Assembly (NCBI GenBank): GCA_030737835.1
Contig: JAUJYN010000075.1
Location: 166,058 to 230,057, forward strand
From: Acorus gramineus
Lineage: Eukaryota > Streptophyta > Magnoliopsida > Acorales > Acoraceae
Direction: 5' to 3'
DNA: 64,000 nucleotides
Positions within the stretch are counted from its first letter, which is position 1. Every line of letters begins with the position of its first letter. A program made the position numbers and the translations under genes. Under the pieces are notes generated by a model that saw only the letters and a list, made by a program, of their open reading frames with translations, searched no databases and was not told the DNA's origin. This document shows positions 1-11,936 of this stretch, one piece after another.

Positions 1-92
1 TTTAGCTGTGTGTAAATATGTTATGAACTCCTGTTTATTGATATCATATATACACTTGCCGGTCCCGGGGACGGCCGCCCTGGGGCGTGACA
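1..92 (+). mobile_element. 3' tip of an LTR (family of the solo LTR at 29780-33402)
   Basis: The last ~90 bases match the end of the LTR at 29780-33402: both run through ATATATACACTTGCC and a GGGGACG block and stop at GGGGCGTGACA. The CA end is the expected 3' terminus of an LTR. Only the tip is in the window, so it cannot be said whether it is a solo LTR or part of a longer element lying before the window. Confidence 0.6.
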
Positions 93-212
93 AGGCGAGC
101 CAGGGGCGATCGGGTGAGGCGGCGGTGGAACTGAGTGAGGCGGCGTCGATCGGGTGAGGCGCCGGCGGATCGAGCGAGGCAAGGAACGAGCTGATTGGGT
201 GAGGCAGGGGTT
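93..212. repeat. GC-rich short tandem repeat
   Basis: Imperfect copies of GATCGGGTGAGGCGGCG-like units, each ending in GAGGC, about five in a row. The sequence changes abruptly to AT-rich after about 215. No gene is visible in it. Confidence 0.5.
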
Positions 213-258
213 AGGGTTAAAAATAAAACAATCAAGGTAATTTTTTTTTCTTAACTCA

Positions 259-585
259 CACTATTACCGACGGTCGGGATTTGGCTGTCGCTATTGGTGG
301 TATCAAAGACGGCCTAACCCATCAGTATTGTTGAATGGAATCACTTTAAGTAAATGGCAGCCCTACAGCGACGGTCGAGATCTGGCCGTCGCTAAAGATA
401 GTTTTGGAAACGTTTTTGGCCGTCTCTAATCCCCAACCCCGTATGGTGGAGTTATTCTGAGAGGCTTTTAGCGACGGCCGGTATGTGGCCGTAGGTAATA
501 CTCCTTAATCTTAAAATTCAGTTTCTAGATTCATATTAGCGACGGTGTTTCTTCTGGCCATCGGTAATAGGCATCGCTAAATACT
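259..585. mobile_element. CACTA-like transposon end with subterminal palindromes
   Basis: Starts with CACTA followed by TTACCGACGG. At least four near-palindromes follow, pairing AGCGACGG with a CCGTCGCTA or CCATCGGTA arm, at about 269-292, 367-395, 469-498 and 539-569. CACTA/Spm elements of plants carry this kind of subterminal repeat. The opposite end and a 3-bp duplication were not found, so this is probably a fragment. Confidence 0.4.
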
Positions 586-809
586 CTTTTTCGGGTGCGA
601 CTGTGCTGCCGTGTACCCCATCATGCAGCCGAAGATCTGGATCGTCGATTTGTGAAAAACATATCTAACAGTCCTTTTTTTTTCTTTCGAATGAGCTCTC
701 CCTGTTTACCTACTTTAGCTGGTCAAACATATAACCTCATTTTTCACCTTTTGAGTCTCTCTTCCCTCATTTCATCACTCTCAAAACTAAAAAAAAAAAA
801 GGTGTCAGA

Positions 810-1163
810 CACCTCAAGAGGAAGAGACGGAGCGCAATCGTCCCTGCTATAGATACCCCAATTTTGACCGTCCAAAGAGACGAAAAATACTTTAAGTAAC
901 ATTTAGAAATGGCCACATTTGAAAACCATAAAGAAAACTCCCTTAGAAACTAAAACTGGAAACCCTAGTCCAACACTTAGAAGTCAGTCACCTCAAGAGG
1001 AAGAGACAGAGCGCAATCGTCCTTGCTGTAGATACCCTAATTTTGACCGTCCAAAGAGACGAAAAATACTTTAAGTAACATTTAGAAATGGCCACATTTG
1101 AAAACCATAAAGAAAACTCCCTTAGAAACTAAAACTGGAAACCCTAATCCAACACTTAGAAGT
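810..1163. repeat. 179-bp tandem duplication
   Basis: The block starting CACCTCAAGAGGAAGAGAC at 810 is repeated at 989 with only a few substitutions, through CAACACTTAGAAGT. The two copies are directly adjacent. No coding potential is seen. Confidence 0.85.
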
Positions 1164-1179
1164 TTCCAAAACCTGGACA

Positions 1180-1950
1180 GGGGCGGCTATTTCCAACTAG
1201 CCGCCCCCCACTGGGGGGCTATTTTTAACTAGTTGCCCCCTAGCCGACCACAAACCGCTTCCCTTTGATGGGACATAAAACAGCATTTAATGTTGGGCCG
1301 CTATTTTTAACTAGTTGGCCCCCTAGCCGACCACAAACCGCTTCCCTTTGACGGGACATAAAACAGCATTTAATGTTGATGATTGTGGCGGTTTGTTACC
1401 TTTAGCCGCCTCCTCGATTAAACCCTAGTAACCGACCCAAGCCACCGCTTGTTAGAGATGAGACGTTTATCAAGCCATCATAGGGGCGGCTACTTGAGAG
1501 TAACCACCCCTTACTGAACTAGCCACCCCCCTCCTGGACAATGTCAGAAGAACAAAGATCTAATGGGGGTCAAATTTGATCTATTGTCCATTGGATATTC
1601 CTCTGCCTCTTTCTTATTGTAAATAGAGGGGGTCCAAAAAATTTCTAAAAGACATCCAATAATCCCCCGATTCAAATCAACACATACATTTCATTCCCAA
1701 GCCATACTCACAAGCCCATAGCCCTCCCCCTACTTGAAACCCTAAAGAGAAAGAGGGAGAGAAGACCCATTTCCAAATCAAATCTACACTCCAAAAACCC
1801 TCTCCAAAACCCAGGTTAAACCTAGCTTAACCCCTGCCAAACCCTAACCCATTTCCAACCCAGATTTTGCCCAAATAGAACCAGACACCAGGCGGCTAAC
1901 CCTAACTAGCCGTCCCCTATTAGGCAGCTAATTCCCACTAGCCGGCCCCC
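1180..1950. repeat. Cluster of seven GGCGGCTA...TAGCCGCC palindromes
   Basis: Imperfect palindromes of 24-29 bp lie at about 1180-1207, 1213-1240, 1295-1322, 1387-1410, 1483-1510, 1891-1917 and 1922-1950. Arms are versions of GGGGCGGCTA and TAGCCGCCCC with a short centre, often ATTTTTAACTAG. They sit in a C-rich stretch upstream of a GC-rich block, which would suit repeated protein-binding sites of a transposon promoter or subterminal region. That role is inference. Confidence 0.6.
1218..1380. repeat. 82-bp tandem duplication
   Basis: The segment GCTATTTTTAACTAGTT through ACAGCATTTAATGTTG occurs at 1218 and again from 1300, with one G inserted and one T-to-C change. It duplicates one of the GGCGGCTA palindromes. 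Confidence 0.8.
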
Positions 1951-2444
1951 ACCTACACCCTGACTTTCTAAACATCCCTTTGTCAAGTCTCAAAGCAGAA
2001 AAGGATTCATGTTTTTCACCTCTGTGTGCGGCATGCCCGTATCTCAGAGCGGAGACTCCACAAACTCCCCCACGAAGGCGATCAAATCCAACCTAAACTT
2101 TTCCTGCTTTTCAAGAAAGCAGGTGGCGATCACAACTACCCCTCCTGAATTCTCCTGAGGAGCTGTCGGGCGCCTCAGCAAGGAACCAAACCCCATTTCC
2201 CCTTTCGAGAGACGATCCGACCGAGCCTGCCAAGGCACGCACCGGATCCGAATCCCTGAAGAACCCCCACACACGCACGCTGCGCCGAAGAAAAAGGCGC
2301 TTTTGGAGACCCTCCAAAAAACAACACCGACACCTGCGCGCGATCACCTCTGGTGATCCCCACGCCTCCCCATGCTCGACCACATCGGTGAGCCCAACTC
2401 CGGCCATTGCTTGCTCGGCCGCCTTCATTTTTTCATATCTGATT
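1951..2444. other. GC-rich stretch without a recognisable gene
   Basis: A GC-rich island follows the palindrome cluster and ends near the T-rich segment at 2445. A 105-codon open frame on the minus strand (2111-2428) has no recognised domain and is probably a by-product of base composition. Confidence 0.4.
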
Positions 2445-2665
2445 GTTTATATGTTTGATTTCATCATATCTAGGGTTTATTTTTCAGATTTATTTTCAAA
2501 TCTAGCTTTTTTTTTATTTGTTTGTAGATTTAAGTTTTTTTTCACATTTAGGGTTTGTTTTTCAGATTTATTGATCAACCTAGCTTTTTTTCATGATTTG
2601 TTTCCTGGATTTATTGCTTTGGTTGGTTTTATTTTCAGATTTTTTGTATATGAAAAAAATCCTCC
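2445..2665 (+). repeat. Left arm of a 220-bp inverted repeat
   Basis: T-rich sequence with AGGGTTTATTTTTCAG, TCAAATCTAGC, TTTCATGATTTGTTTCCTG and TTGGTTGG blocks. The same blocks occur in the same order on the opposite strand at 6235-6480, at roughly 85 percent identity by eye. The arms are 3.6 kb apart. Confidence 0.7.
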
Positions 2666-3204
2666 CATGCTGGTGATGGGCTTCTGCAAAATCAATCTTT
2701 TTGGGGTTTATTGAATTTTTTTATTGAATTTCGTGATTTGGGTCTTCTTGGGAATTTGATTTCATTATCAACTGGTTTTTTTTTCTTTTGTTTGCAAGTG
2801 ATGCTCTAAAGATCATAGGGAATGAGGCTTTTGAAGGTGTTGAGGCAAGTGGGTTTGTCTTGTTTTAATATTTGAGTTGTGTATTTTGATTTCTTTTTTC
2901 GTTTGGTCTTGACTGTGTTTGGCTGGTGAGGCTGATTTTCTGCCTTTTAAATTTTTTTTTGTAGATTTTCTTTCCTTGATATCATTGTTGCACTAAATTT
3001 TTGTTATCAATTGAAGTTTGAGAGCAGCTAAGCTTATTATTTACTTGAGAGGAGCAAAGATTAGATGAATAGCATTCTTTAAAACCCATATCTAAATCAA
3101 AGTTTATGATATATATTGTTAAGCAGACCTCCTGGGTTCTCAATTGTCTCAACTTGCATTTTTTGAAAATTTAACCAAGAACAGATAATATACAATTTGT
3201 TTTT

Positions 3205-4620
3205 GTGTGATGATAAGCCTATTATTTGCACATTTAATCCCCTTAATTTAGTTTTCTATTTCCTAATTTTATGTGTAATAATGACTAATATTCAGAATTT
3301 ATTTGTTATTGCAGGTAATTGAGATAAATGATGATTATCAATGCAAAATATTCTATAAAGCATTTAAAGATATAAAGGAGAATCAAAAGGATTCTTGAAG
3401 ATCCAAAATTATGCTAGATAAAGATTTGGTAGAGAGAATCAAAAATCAAATTCCAATCAAATATTCTTCAAATCAATGTTAAAACCGTCCCACCTTTTTT
3501 ACCATAACTTTTCCCTCAAGTATTGTATTTTGGTCCAAGATATGGCGTTGGAAAGATATTTTCAAGATCTACAAATCAATGTTTTATGAATATTTTTCAA
3601 TTCCACCTTATTAAGGATCAAAAATTCATCCGAAGATTCTTCAGAAAATTAATGACGGGAATGAAAGATTTTACCTGCTAAACTTGTCAAATATTCATTC
3701 GAGGAAGGTTGATGGCCAATCTTGACCATCCAATTCATTGCAAATCAATGGTAGAGATTCAAGACTGGAGGCTATAAAAGGAACACATATGAAGCCAAAA
3801 ACGAAAAACAAGGAGGCATAGGGACAACCAAAGGAGAAATATTCAAGAGTTTTCTTTTTGTTTTTCTTTTCAATTGTTTTGTATATATTTAGATCTGAAT
3901 TTTAATATTACTTTAGTATTTTTATTTTCAAGAATTTTTCAATAATATGATGTCTTTTATTTTTATTTCTTTTAGTTTGATCATGTTTTCTAGTGGCTAA
4001 ATCTTCAACTAGGGTTGAAGATGAAACCATGCAATGCGATTTTATATTTAGATCTGAATTCTCCATATTGTTTGCTTCATTGAGTATCGATCTCTCCTTC
4101 AATTCTCTTTTGAAACCTTTTATGTGAATTTGTTACCTTCTTCAAAAATCTCTTGTATTTGATTTGATAAAATATGATTTGATTGAGTTCTCTAATATTT
4201 TATGCTCTTCTTAACAAGTTGAATATTGAGTTGGTAGATTTTATAAAGGGAAGGGAGATAGATCATTTTATGAAATAATTAATATGCATGATTTTAAATA
4301 TTTATTTTTCGATTGGTATTTGATTAACGTCAATATTGATTGAGTTATATGGTGGAGTTTCATATTTGAATATAATCCCTAAATTGGTATTGCATGGTGG
4401 ATTATAAAACCCTAATTATCTTTTTATATTAATATTCGCTTAAAAATAATAATAATAAATAAACCTTCATCAATCTTCATTTCTAGTTCAATTAGTTAAA
4501 TCAATTTATAATTTAATTTGAACAATTCTCTGTGGGATCGACCCGTATTTGCTAGATCTATACTTCTGTAATGATCCGTGCACTTGCAGTAATTAATAAT
4601 AACTTTTAAAAATTCAATCA
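3205..4620 (+). mobile_element. Ty3-type LTR remnant (solo LTR candidate)
   Basis: Begins near TGATGATAAGCCTATTATTT and ends near AATTCAATCA, giving TGAT...ATCA ends. It contains a TATA box at 3773, a T-rich presumed transcript start region, and a downstream block CTCTGTGGGATCGACCCG followed by GTGCACTTGCAG. That last block is typical of the R-U5 part of Tat/Athila-type Ty3 LTRs. No clear 5-bp target duplication was found, so the boundaries are approximate. Confidence 0.5.
3773..3780 (+). promoter_or_regulatory. TATA box of the LTR
   Basis: TATAAAAG inside AGGCTATAAAAGGAAC, about 570 bases after the LTR start. The position fits a U3 promoter. Confidence 0.5.
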
Positions 4621-6234
4621 AGTGAGTTATATTGTCAAACTAGTATGATCATGTATTTAATTTGTGGATGTAATATTTACTTTTGTTTTTTTTATATTCG
4701 GAGACGAGAGGATGCAGAAGAAGAGCAGCCAGAGCACATTATAAAAATACACCCATGAAAATGTCAAGCGAGCTGCTTGATTTTATTTGCAGCCAAAGCT
4801 TGGTATATCATGCATCATTGAATGTTTCACTAGTGAAGAGATTCAGCAAAGTTTATATGTAAATGAAGTTGATATCAGAACTGTATATATACATAGTTTC
4901 CTTCTTTCCAAGTGGGTGCATCCTTTTAGTCAGACCTACAACTTGGATATTATAGGAATTTCTTTTTCTTGAAATAAGGCCTTGAAGTGTTCAACTTGGC
5001 AACTGAAATTCTTGAATGTCCATTTAAGAATTTAAAGGCAGATCATAACATTGTATGATAAGAGTAGGAATAAAAATTTCAACATCACACTATATATTTA
5101 ACATCAATGACATTGTTTTTCAATATCAATAACATTGTTTTTCAACATCAATAACATTGTACCATAACACTTTTTTTAAACATGACACTTTATATTCAAC
5201 ATCAATAAAAACTCACCTGTTGCAATTCACCAAACTGATTAATATTTAAAAAAAAAAACCCAAATGTTCAGAACATCATCACAGTACTCACCTTGCTAAA
5301 TCTGCTGCTATTATACAAGTAATTTAATATGAAGAATTATTTATACAAAACAACAATCAGCAATGTCAATCTATTCAAACTGCTACAATCAATAATAACT
5401 TCAAAACATTTTGTTTGCAATTCATTGTCCATCATCAGACCATCACCAGTCCATCATCAAAGTACACAACATTTTAAAAAGCACTCTAAGACCACAGACC
5501 ATCAGAATTATCCTAATTCCTAAGCAACATAACATATAGTGCAGGAGCTCTGTTACACCATGTTTAATTTGTAGAAAGTATGGCATGACTGTACATATAA
5601 TATCAATATTAACATATTAGTTCATACAAATCATCAGAATCAGAGTTGCTTAAATTTGTAAGATAGATATTCCCAATTTTTTTTGTTTATATGTTTTTGA
5701 GGTAAGCTATGTGCCACTCGTTTTGTATTTCTAGAGTTTACCACCTAGTTATAAAAAAAATATGTGTTCCCACCCTTTCATTATAGAAAAATATGCATAA
5801 ACCATGGCAGTAAAAACAATAATTTTGCTCTTTGAATTCTAAATAGCAACTAGTCCAGGCTTAAAAGTAGTAATCAAATGACACAATGAGCAACTGTATC
5901 TATGTACGTGAATCTAAATATTTTTCAACATCAGAAATTGTTCTTTCTCAATCATTTAATCAAATTTGATTTTGACAATAACCAAGGAATTGGGTTTCAC
6001 AAAATATACAAAGAACATAAACAACACTGGTATTTCACAAAGTACAAAAACACAACTCAAACAATAAAATCATAACTTTTAGTCACGATAAAAAACAAAT
6101 AGAGATCGAAACTTTACGATCTTCATTCCTATGAACCAGGGAGCGCTTCATCGCAGTGAGGGAGCCAGGGAGGTCTTTGTCGCCGAAGAGGGATCCGAGG
6201 ATTGTCGCTGGAAATGGCTCTGTCACCGATGTCG
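4621..6234. other. AT-rich sequence, no gene recognised
   Basis: Contains an exon-like patch near 4785-4890, preceded by a TTTGCAG acceptor-like site, and an array of CAATATCAATAACATTG-type repeats at 5100-5210. No protein family could be named from any frame. Confidence 0.35.
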
Positions 6235-6480
6235 GAGTTGAGGCTCAATTTTTTTCATATCAGATTAGAAAAAAAATCTGATAAAACCCCAACCAAAACA
6301 ACAAACAATTCAGGAAACAAATCATGAAAAAAAGATAGGTTAATCAATAAATATGATAAATAAACCTTAGATGTGAAAAAAAAACCTAGATCTGCAAACA
6401 AATCAGAAAAAAAAAAAAGCTAGATTTGAAAATAAATCTAAAAAATAAACCCTAGATCTGAAGAAATCCTACACATAAAT
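6235..6480 (-). repeat. Right arm of the 220-bp inverted repeat
   Basis: Reverse complement of the segment at 2445-2665, read as ACCCTAGATCTG, AAACAAATCATGAAAAAAAG and CAGATTAG blocks. GC-rich sequence follows it. Confidence 0.7.
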
Positions 6481-7517
6481 AAATCGGAGTAGCAAGCGCA
6501 GCAGCAACAGGAGGAAGACGATGTCCTTGTCTTTTCGGTTTATGGCGCTTCTTAGCAGGGCTTCGTCTACTCAATCTATGGCGCTTCTTAGGAGGAGCGG
6601 CCCCTAGGATGCCCTCATAGATGAACGACAAAGTGGACTGATGAGACACCAAAGTACAGGTGCGTGTTTGAAGAGGATCGATATCTGACATTTTCAGATC
6701 CCGAATGAGACTGAAAAACCAAACGATGATGTTGGGGATGAAAAAATCATTCGAAACAGAGTCTTGGAATTTTGTCTGATTTGGTGTTTTGAGATCCCAA
6801 GGGGCCCGGCCAGAGGTGACTAAGGACTGCCAGAGGTGGTCGGAGGCGGCGTAGGGTGGTCGAAAGACTATCGAAGGGGGTAGAAGGCCGATAGAGGAGG
6901 TGGAGGGCTGCCGAACGATCTCCAGAGGGCGGCCGAGGTGGCGGAGGGCGGTTGGAGGATCGCCGGAGGCGGACGGAGGTGCTGAAGGGCAGTGGAGAAT
7001 GGCAACCAGCGGCGGCGAAGAGTGGCCTGGGCAATGGCTCAGAGCATGCGCGGGCTCAGGAAGCTGTCTGAAAGCGGGCCGAGTGCGGCAGGGGCTCGGC
7101 TCGCCCGCGGGCTGGCACAGGCTCCGGATAAGATCCAAGGAGATCCGGGAGAGTGTCTGGGAGATCCGGGATTCTATTCACGATAAGATCTGAGACAAGA
7201 TCACGAGAAATCCGAATGGATCAGTGCGGAATGCGCAGATCTGACGACAGAGCAGACGCTCGAACAGGGTAGGGCACTCAGGCAGCGAGTGGTAGGGCGC
7301 GACAGAGCGCACAACGAGGAACCTGACAGGGCAGGTACAGGTGCAGCGCAATTGGGCAGGGCTCGCGGCGCGGCAGGAAGGGGCGGCGCGAGTAGCGGCA
7401 TGGGCCGCGCGCACTGCGGCGGTAGGGCTGTGGGGCAAGGGGGCACGATGGCGGCGGTGACGGCGACAATGACGGTGATGAAGGATTTCATATATAATTA
7501 GGGTTTTTGAGATGGTG
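6481..7517 (-). mobile_element. Probable internal region of a degenerate copia-type element
   Basis: Lies directly inward of the PBS at 7518-7529 and is GC-rich, unlike the flanks. Proline- and alanine-rich open frames occur on the minus strand (for example 6452-7138 and 7201-7491), but no gag, protease, integrase or RT motif can be recognised. Assignment rests only on the neighbouring PBS and LTR end. Confidence 0.3.
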
Positions 7518-7529
7518 ACTCTGATACCA
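7518..7529 (-). other. Primer binding site of an LTR element
   Basis: On the minus strand this reads TGGTATCAGAGT, complementary to the 3' end of initiator tRNA-Met. It follows directly after an LTR ending TTCTAACA. Confidence 0.6.
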
Positions 7530-7690
7530 TGTTAGAATTAGAGAATGAAATAATGAGAAATCCTTATATTCCAATTAGGGTTTAATCCCTTTTGTATACA
7601 ATTGCATGGGAGTTACACGTGTAATCCACTACACATATTATGAGATAACACACACACACATATATCCTAATCATTTCAAATATAGGGACA
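7530..7690 (-). mobile_element. Truncated LTR (copia type)
   Basis: On the minus strand it ends AATTCTAACA immediately before the PBS, preceded by AAGGATTTCTCATTATTTCA, typical of plant copia LTR ends. The other end appears cut near the foldback element at 7691, and the partner LTR was not found. Confidence 0.5.
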
Positions 7691-7904
7691 TGATTAGGTG
7701 AGGCCATGCGGCAAGTGCGAATCGCGTATCTACATCACTTATCAAGGTATATGCGTCGATAAAGATAGCATATCAGATCATTGAAGCATATACCTCATTG
7801 AATTGAAGCTTATCGAGGTATATACTTTCTTTATCGGCACATATACCTCGTTAAGTGATGTATATACGCAGTTCGCATCTGCTGCATAGCCTCACCCTAA
7901 TCAT
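7691..7904. mobile_element. Foldback MITE
   Basis: Long imperfect inverted repeat: TGATTAGGTGAGGC at the left pairs with GCCTCACCCTAATCA at the right, and pairing continues through TGCGAA, ACATCACTTA and the AGGTATAT / ATATACCT blocks. CTAATCATTTCAAATA occurs on both sides (about 7668 and 7898), so the insertion may have duplicated its flank. Confidence 0.65.
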
Positions 7905-7919
7905 TTCAAATAATACGCA

Positions 7920-8010
7920 GTAATAAGAAGTTCAAAGACTAGCTAATTAAGGTATATATGATCACTAATTCTTACACCCACCTCTTGAATTAATTAATAT
8001 GCATGGCTTG

Positions 8011-8049
<39 letters not shown>

Positions 8050-8160
8050 TCAATCCAACTCATATAAAATTAGAAATAATAAGTTCAAAGACTAGCTAAT
8101 TGAGGTATATGATCACGAATTCTTACACCCACCTCTTGAATTAATTAATATGGCTTGCTC
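7920..8160. repeat. Direct duplication separated by an (AT)n tract
   Basis: The ~90-bp block beginning AATAAGAAGTTCAAAGAC and ending AATTAATTAATATG occurs at about 7920 and again at about 8072. An (AT)n microsatellite at 8019-8045 lies between the copies. Confidence 0.75.
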
Positions 8161-9787
8161 GCAATGCCATTAGTCCAAATGAGAATTCATATACTCTGAC
8201 AATATTTGAGAAATAATTATCTGATCAACTAAGGATTTGGGTCTTCAATGCTGGGTGAAGGATATGTCTGAGTAGATAGCTAGCTTGGGGCTTGAGCTAT
8301 TTATAAATGACATAATCTCAGTTTGTTCAGAGACCTCTGTTTTTATATATATTGGAAGAAATCTTTTATACTATCATGGGAACCAATCCTCTTCTATCCA
8401 AAGAAAAACAACAATAACAACTTATTATTATTATACTGACATAACTAATTAAATTATATTTATCCTTTTTATTTATAGTTTGATTGTTATTCTCCAAACC
8501 GATAGATAGAAAAATTATTAAAATAATGGCCATATATACCTACTAATCAAACCAATAAGCTACATAAAGTGGACAAAAATCACTCTCATACATATTCTCT
8601 CTCCTCAAAACCAATTGAATCGTCATGATTCATCTCATCTAATTAATCAATAGCTCAACTCATGCATTCATATATCCTTCCATCATTCTCACGTCCTCTG
8701 ATGTCTCTTCTTACTTCGCATTGTGAATTTTAGAATAGGAGACCTCTAGCAACATTCAATTAAAAGCAGTCCCCAATGACTAATTCAGAATAGCAATTTC
8801 AGTTCAAAAAAAAAGAAAAAAGAATAGCAATTGATTTGACTAACCACATGTAACACTAGCTAGCTAGAACAACATGCATGGGCACAGATGGAGCATTCCT
8901 ATAGCTCAATCCATAAATATTAAATATCTATTTATATTATTAACTAAAAGTGTTTTTAACTTTCTCATACTAGAAATTATATTAAAGATATATTGAATTA
9001 CTGATTGTGATCGTGCCACATCATATTTTTTTGTTTTTTTTAATAGATTAAAGTTGAGATATTCATAAAATATAAGTGATAAATAGCTAATTTCGGCTCA
9101 CATATGAGTTTTAACGTTTGATATCATTTTTCTCTCTAAAATAGTTTTCTTTTAAAAAAAAATTATTTCACAGTTATAAATATATATCGAAAAACTCTTT
9201 TTAACAAGCCATTGATCACCCCCAATCGAAGTTATACTTAAAAAAATAATAAATTTTTAAAGAATTTTAAGAATATTTAATTATTGGCTTTTTTGTATTT
9301 ATATATAAATTGGATAATATAATCCTTATACACCAAATCTTAATGATATTTGGTAACTGAAAATCCATTTTAATTTGTTTAATTTTACATACCTCTTAAT
9401 TTGCACACCCCCCTTCACATGACCATGTTTTGTGCATCTAAAGAAGAGGCGGAACGATGAGAAGGTCATCTGGCGAGAAAAAGCTGTATTCCACAAATGA
9501 GAGTGTATAAATTGGAAGACTGTATAAACATAATTCACTTAAATTAGTAAATTAGAGAGACAAACAAATTGAAGGGTGTACAAATTAAAAATACTCTAGA
9601 GATGCAAATATAGACATTTCTTTTTGTAATTAATAAATCACATTTACCATATACAGACTGTTTTATATTGCATCAATGATACCAAGTGGAGATTATTAAC
9701 TCGACAATGCCACCGGACACGCAACTATTTTCTTCTTTATATACAATTATATATATATTGCCACCATAATGCATAACTCATTTTATC
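8161..9787. other. AT-rich intergenic sequence
   Basis: Nothing recognisable: no long frame, no terminal repeats that pair, and only short low-complexity tracts. Confidence 0.4.
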
Positions 9788-10815
9788 AATGCACACCCCA
9801 CAACTTACGCAGCCCACCCCAATATCAAACCCACCCAACAACTTTTTTTATTTTTTCAAACCCACCCCCCTATATATTCTTAATTATTACCATGTGATCC
9901 CACCTCTTTCATTTTTCTTCCTCTCTCCATTCTCAGTTTTTTTTTTCTTCATCCCCTCACAGATTCTCCTCCTCTATCAGATCGCATCGTCATTGGCCCG
10001 CCCTCGATTGTGAAGCATCCCGTTCACCCGGCCATCATCTTCTAACATTACCAACCCTTTTTTGTTTTTATACTGTTTGGGGTATGAGAAACCTTAAATT
10101 TCCTTATAAACCCTTGTTTGTTCATTTTCATATGATTGTTTGATAGTAAGTTGTATGTATTATGGTTGATATGCATCATTTGATGGAAAATGGTTTCTAC
10201 ATTGGTTGGGAGACATAATACACTAGTATCTTGTATGGAAATTGATGGATTGGTAATTAATTTTTACATTTTTTCTTTCGTTTTACCTTTATGGATTCTT
10301 GTGACCGTTTTGTAGTGTACTAATCCCATCTTTATTTAACACGTTGGTTTTCTTTTGAGTTTGCTTAATTTTTCTATTAGCATTCCATTGTTACTGGATA
10401 ACATTATGTCTTGTTAAATGAAGAAAGTAAATTGAGGTTCTTTGATTCATCTAATAATGAATCCTTAGAACAATAAGGAAACTATAGAATGTAGTTATTA
10501 TTGTATGGGCATCAAATTCTAGGTAAATGAGTGAACTGTTAAATATTTTTGTCAATGAAAATGATGAGAATGTCTGTGACTGAATCAGGTGGGAGGTTTT
10601 TTTATGCTATGCATTAGCAATTGTGTTTGGCTGTTATTTATATGAAATTGTACTCTTCATTTATGGTTTATAGAGTTAAGAATGATTGATAGTTAATAGG
10701 GTTTTTACAGTAGTTCTTTCAATTCTTGTAAAGGAGTTAGGAATTATGGGATAAGGAAATGTTTATTTCATCTTTCTCCATATGCATGAGTACTAACACT
10801 TATTTTCGATGCAGT

Positions 10816-11048
10816 ATGGATCCGAAGGAATGTGTTCGACCTACAGCTTCCAATCGGAAGAGTAGATCAAAAGATGCACCTTCAAGTTTTCAAAATGTTG
10901 TTGAGGACCCACAAGAAGAGGAAGTGGTGGTGGAGATTCAGATATCGATGAGGCCAGCTTGAAAGGTCCTTTCCAAGGTGGACCAACAAATAATGATCTC
11001 TTTGTGGACTACCGATATCATGTGGCATACTATACCTGGAATGACAAG
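10816..11048 (+). pseudogene. Plant mobile domain (PMD/MAIN-like) gene fragment, broken
   Basis: An ATG at 10816 opens a short frame beginning MDPKECVRPTASNRKSR. That frame runs to a stop at 10960, but from about 10925 a different frame reads GPFQGGPTNNDLF followed by YRYHVAYYTWND. This resembles the GPFPGGP...HVA...W signature at the start of the plant mobile domain (proteins of the MAIN/MAIL1 and phosphatase-7 long-form type, common in plant transposons). A splice-donor-like AAG/GTATAC lies at 11048. One frameshift separates the two parts and the remainder of the domain is missing, so it is a remnant. The PMD assignment rests on one short motif. Confidence 0.45.
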
Positions 11049-11936
11049 GTATACATATGGCGTTTTACAGAAACACATGCAGAATGTAATTGACTACTGT
11101 CAATATAGCATGCCTCTTCCCGCTTCGATCACTTTCGACACATTGGAAACTAGGGAACATCGTAGTAAGAGAGGGAATGATCGTTCTTCGCAACACTGAA
11201 CTAAGCCCAATGTGTTGACAGTTTCCCATGAATGTTTTTTTTTGTTCGAACATCCTCTGGTTAAGCATTAATTGCATCCATGTATCAAATGGGTCAATCA
11301 ACTGTTTTTTTTTTATATATTTTGACTTATGCATGTAGTGGTTGTTGTTCGAAGTTTCTTGAACTTTTTTCTTTTTCGAACAACTGAATCAAATGCTGTA
11401 GATACTTGTTTTGGGTATGATGACTACCAGGTTCAAATTTAAGAAATTATGAGTTTATGAATTTTAAATGTTACCATGGCTACCAAATTGTGAGTGATTC
11501 CTTGGCTAAGGATTAATTACATCCATGTATCAAATGGGTCAATCAACTATTTTTTTTTTATATTTTTTTACTTTTGTATGTAATGGCTGTTGTTGAAAGT
11601 TTCTTGAACTATTTTCTTCGAACAACTGAATTAAATGTTGTAGGTACTTGTTTTGGATATGATGGCTACCAAGTTCGAACTCAAAAAATTATAAGTTTAT
11701 GGATTTTAAATGTTATCATGGCTACCAAGTTGTGAGTGATTCCTTAGCTAAGGATTCCTTTAACGTGCAATGTTTTTGAATCTTATTGAATGTTAGTCAA
11801 TATACTGCTCATTTGAAACCATATAAATTTAGTATCAATGAGTTTGAAATATACTGGTTCAATGGGAAGGTTTTGAGCAATCATTGGCCCAGGGCTGAAT
11901 CAGATAACAGTTTTAATTTTCTTGTCTGCTTGGTTC

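Noticed and set aside
6452..7138. 228-codon minus-strand frame as a protein gene
   Set aside because: No recognisable domain, Pro/Arg-rich, and located within what looks like the internal region of a decayed LTR element.
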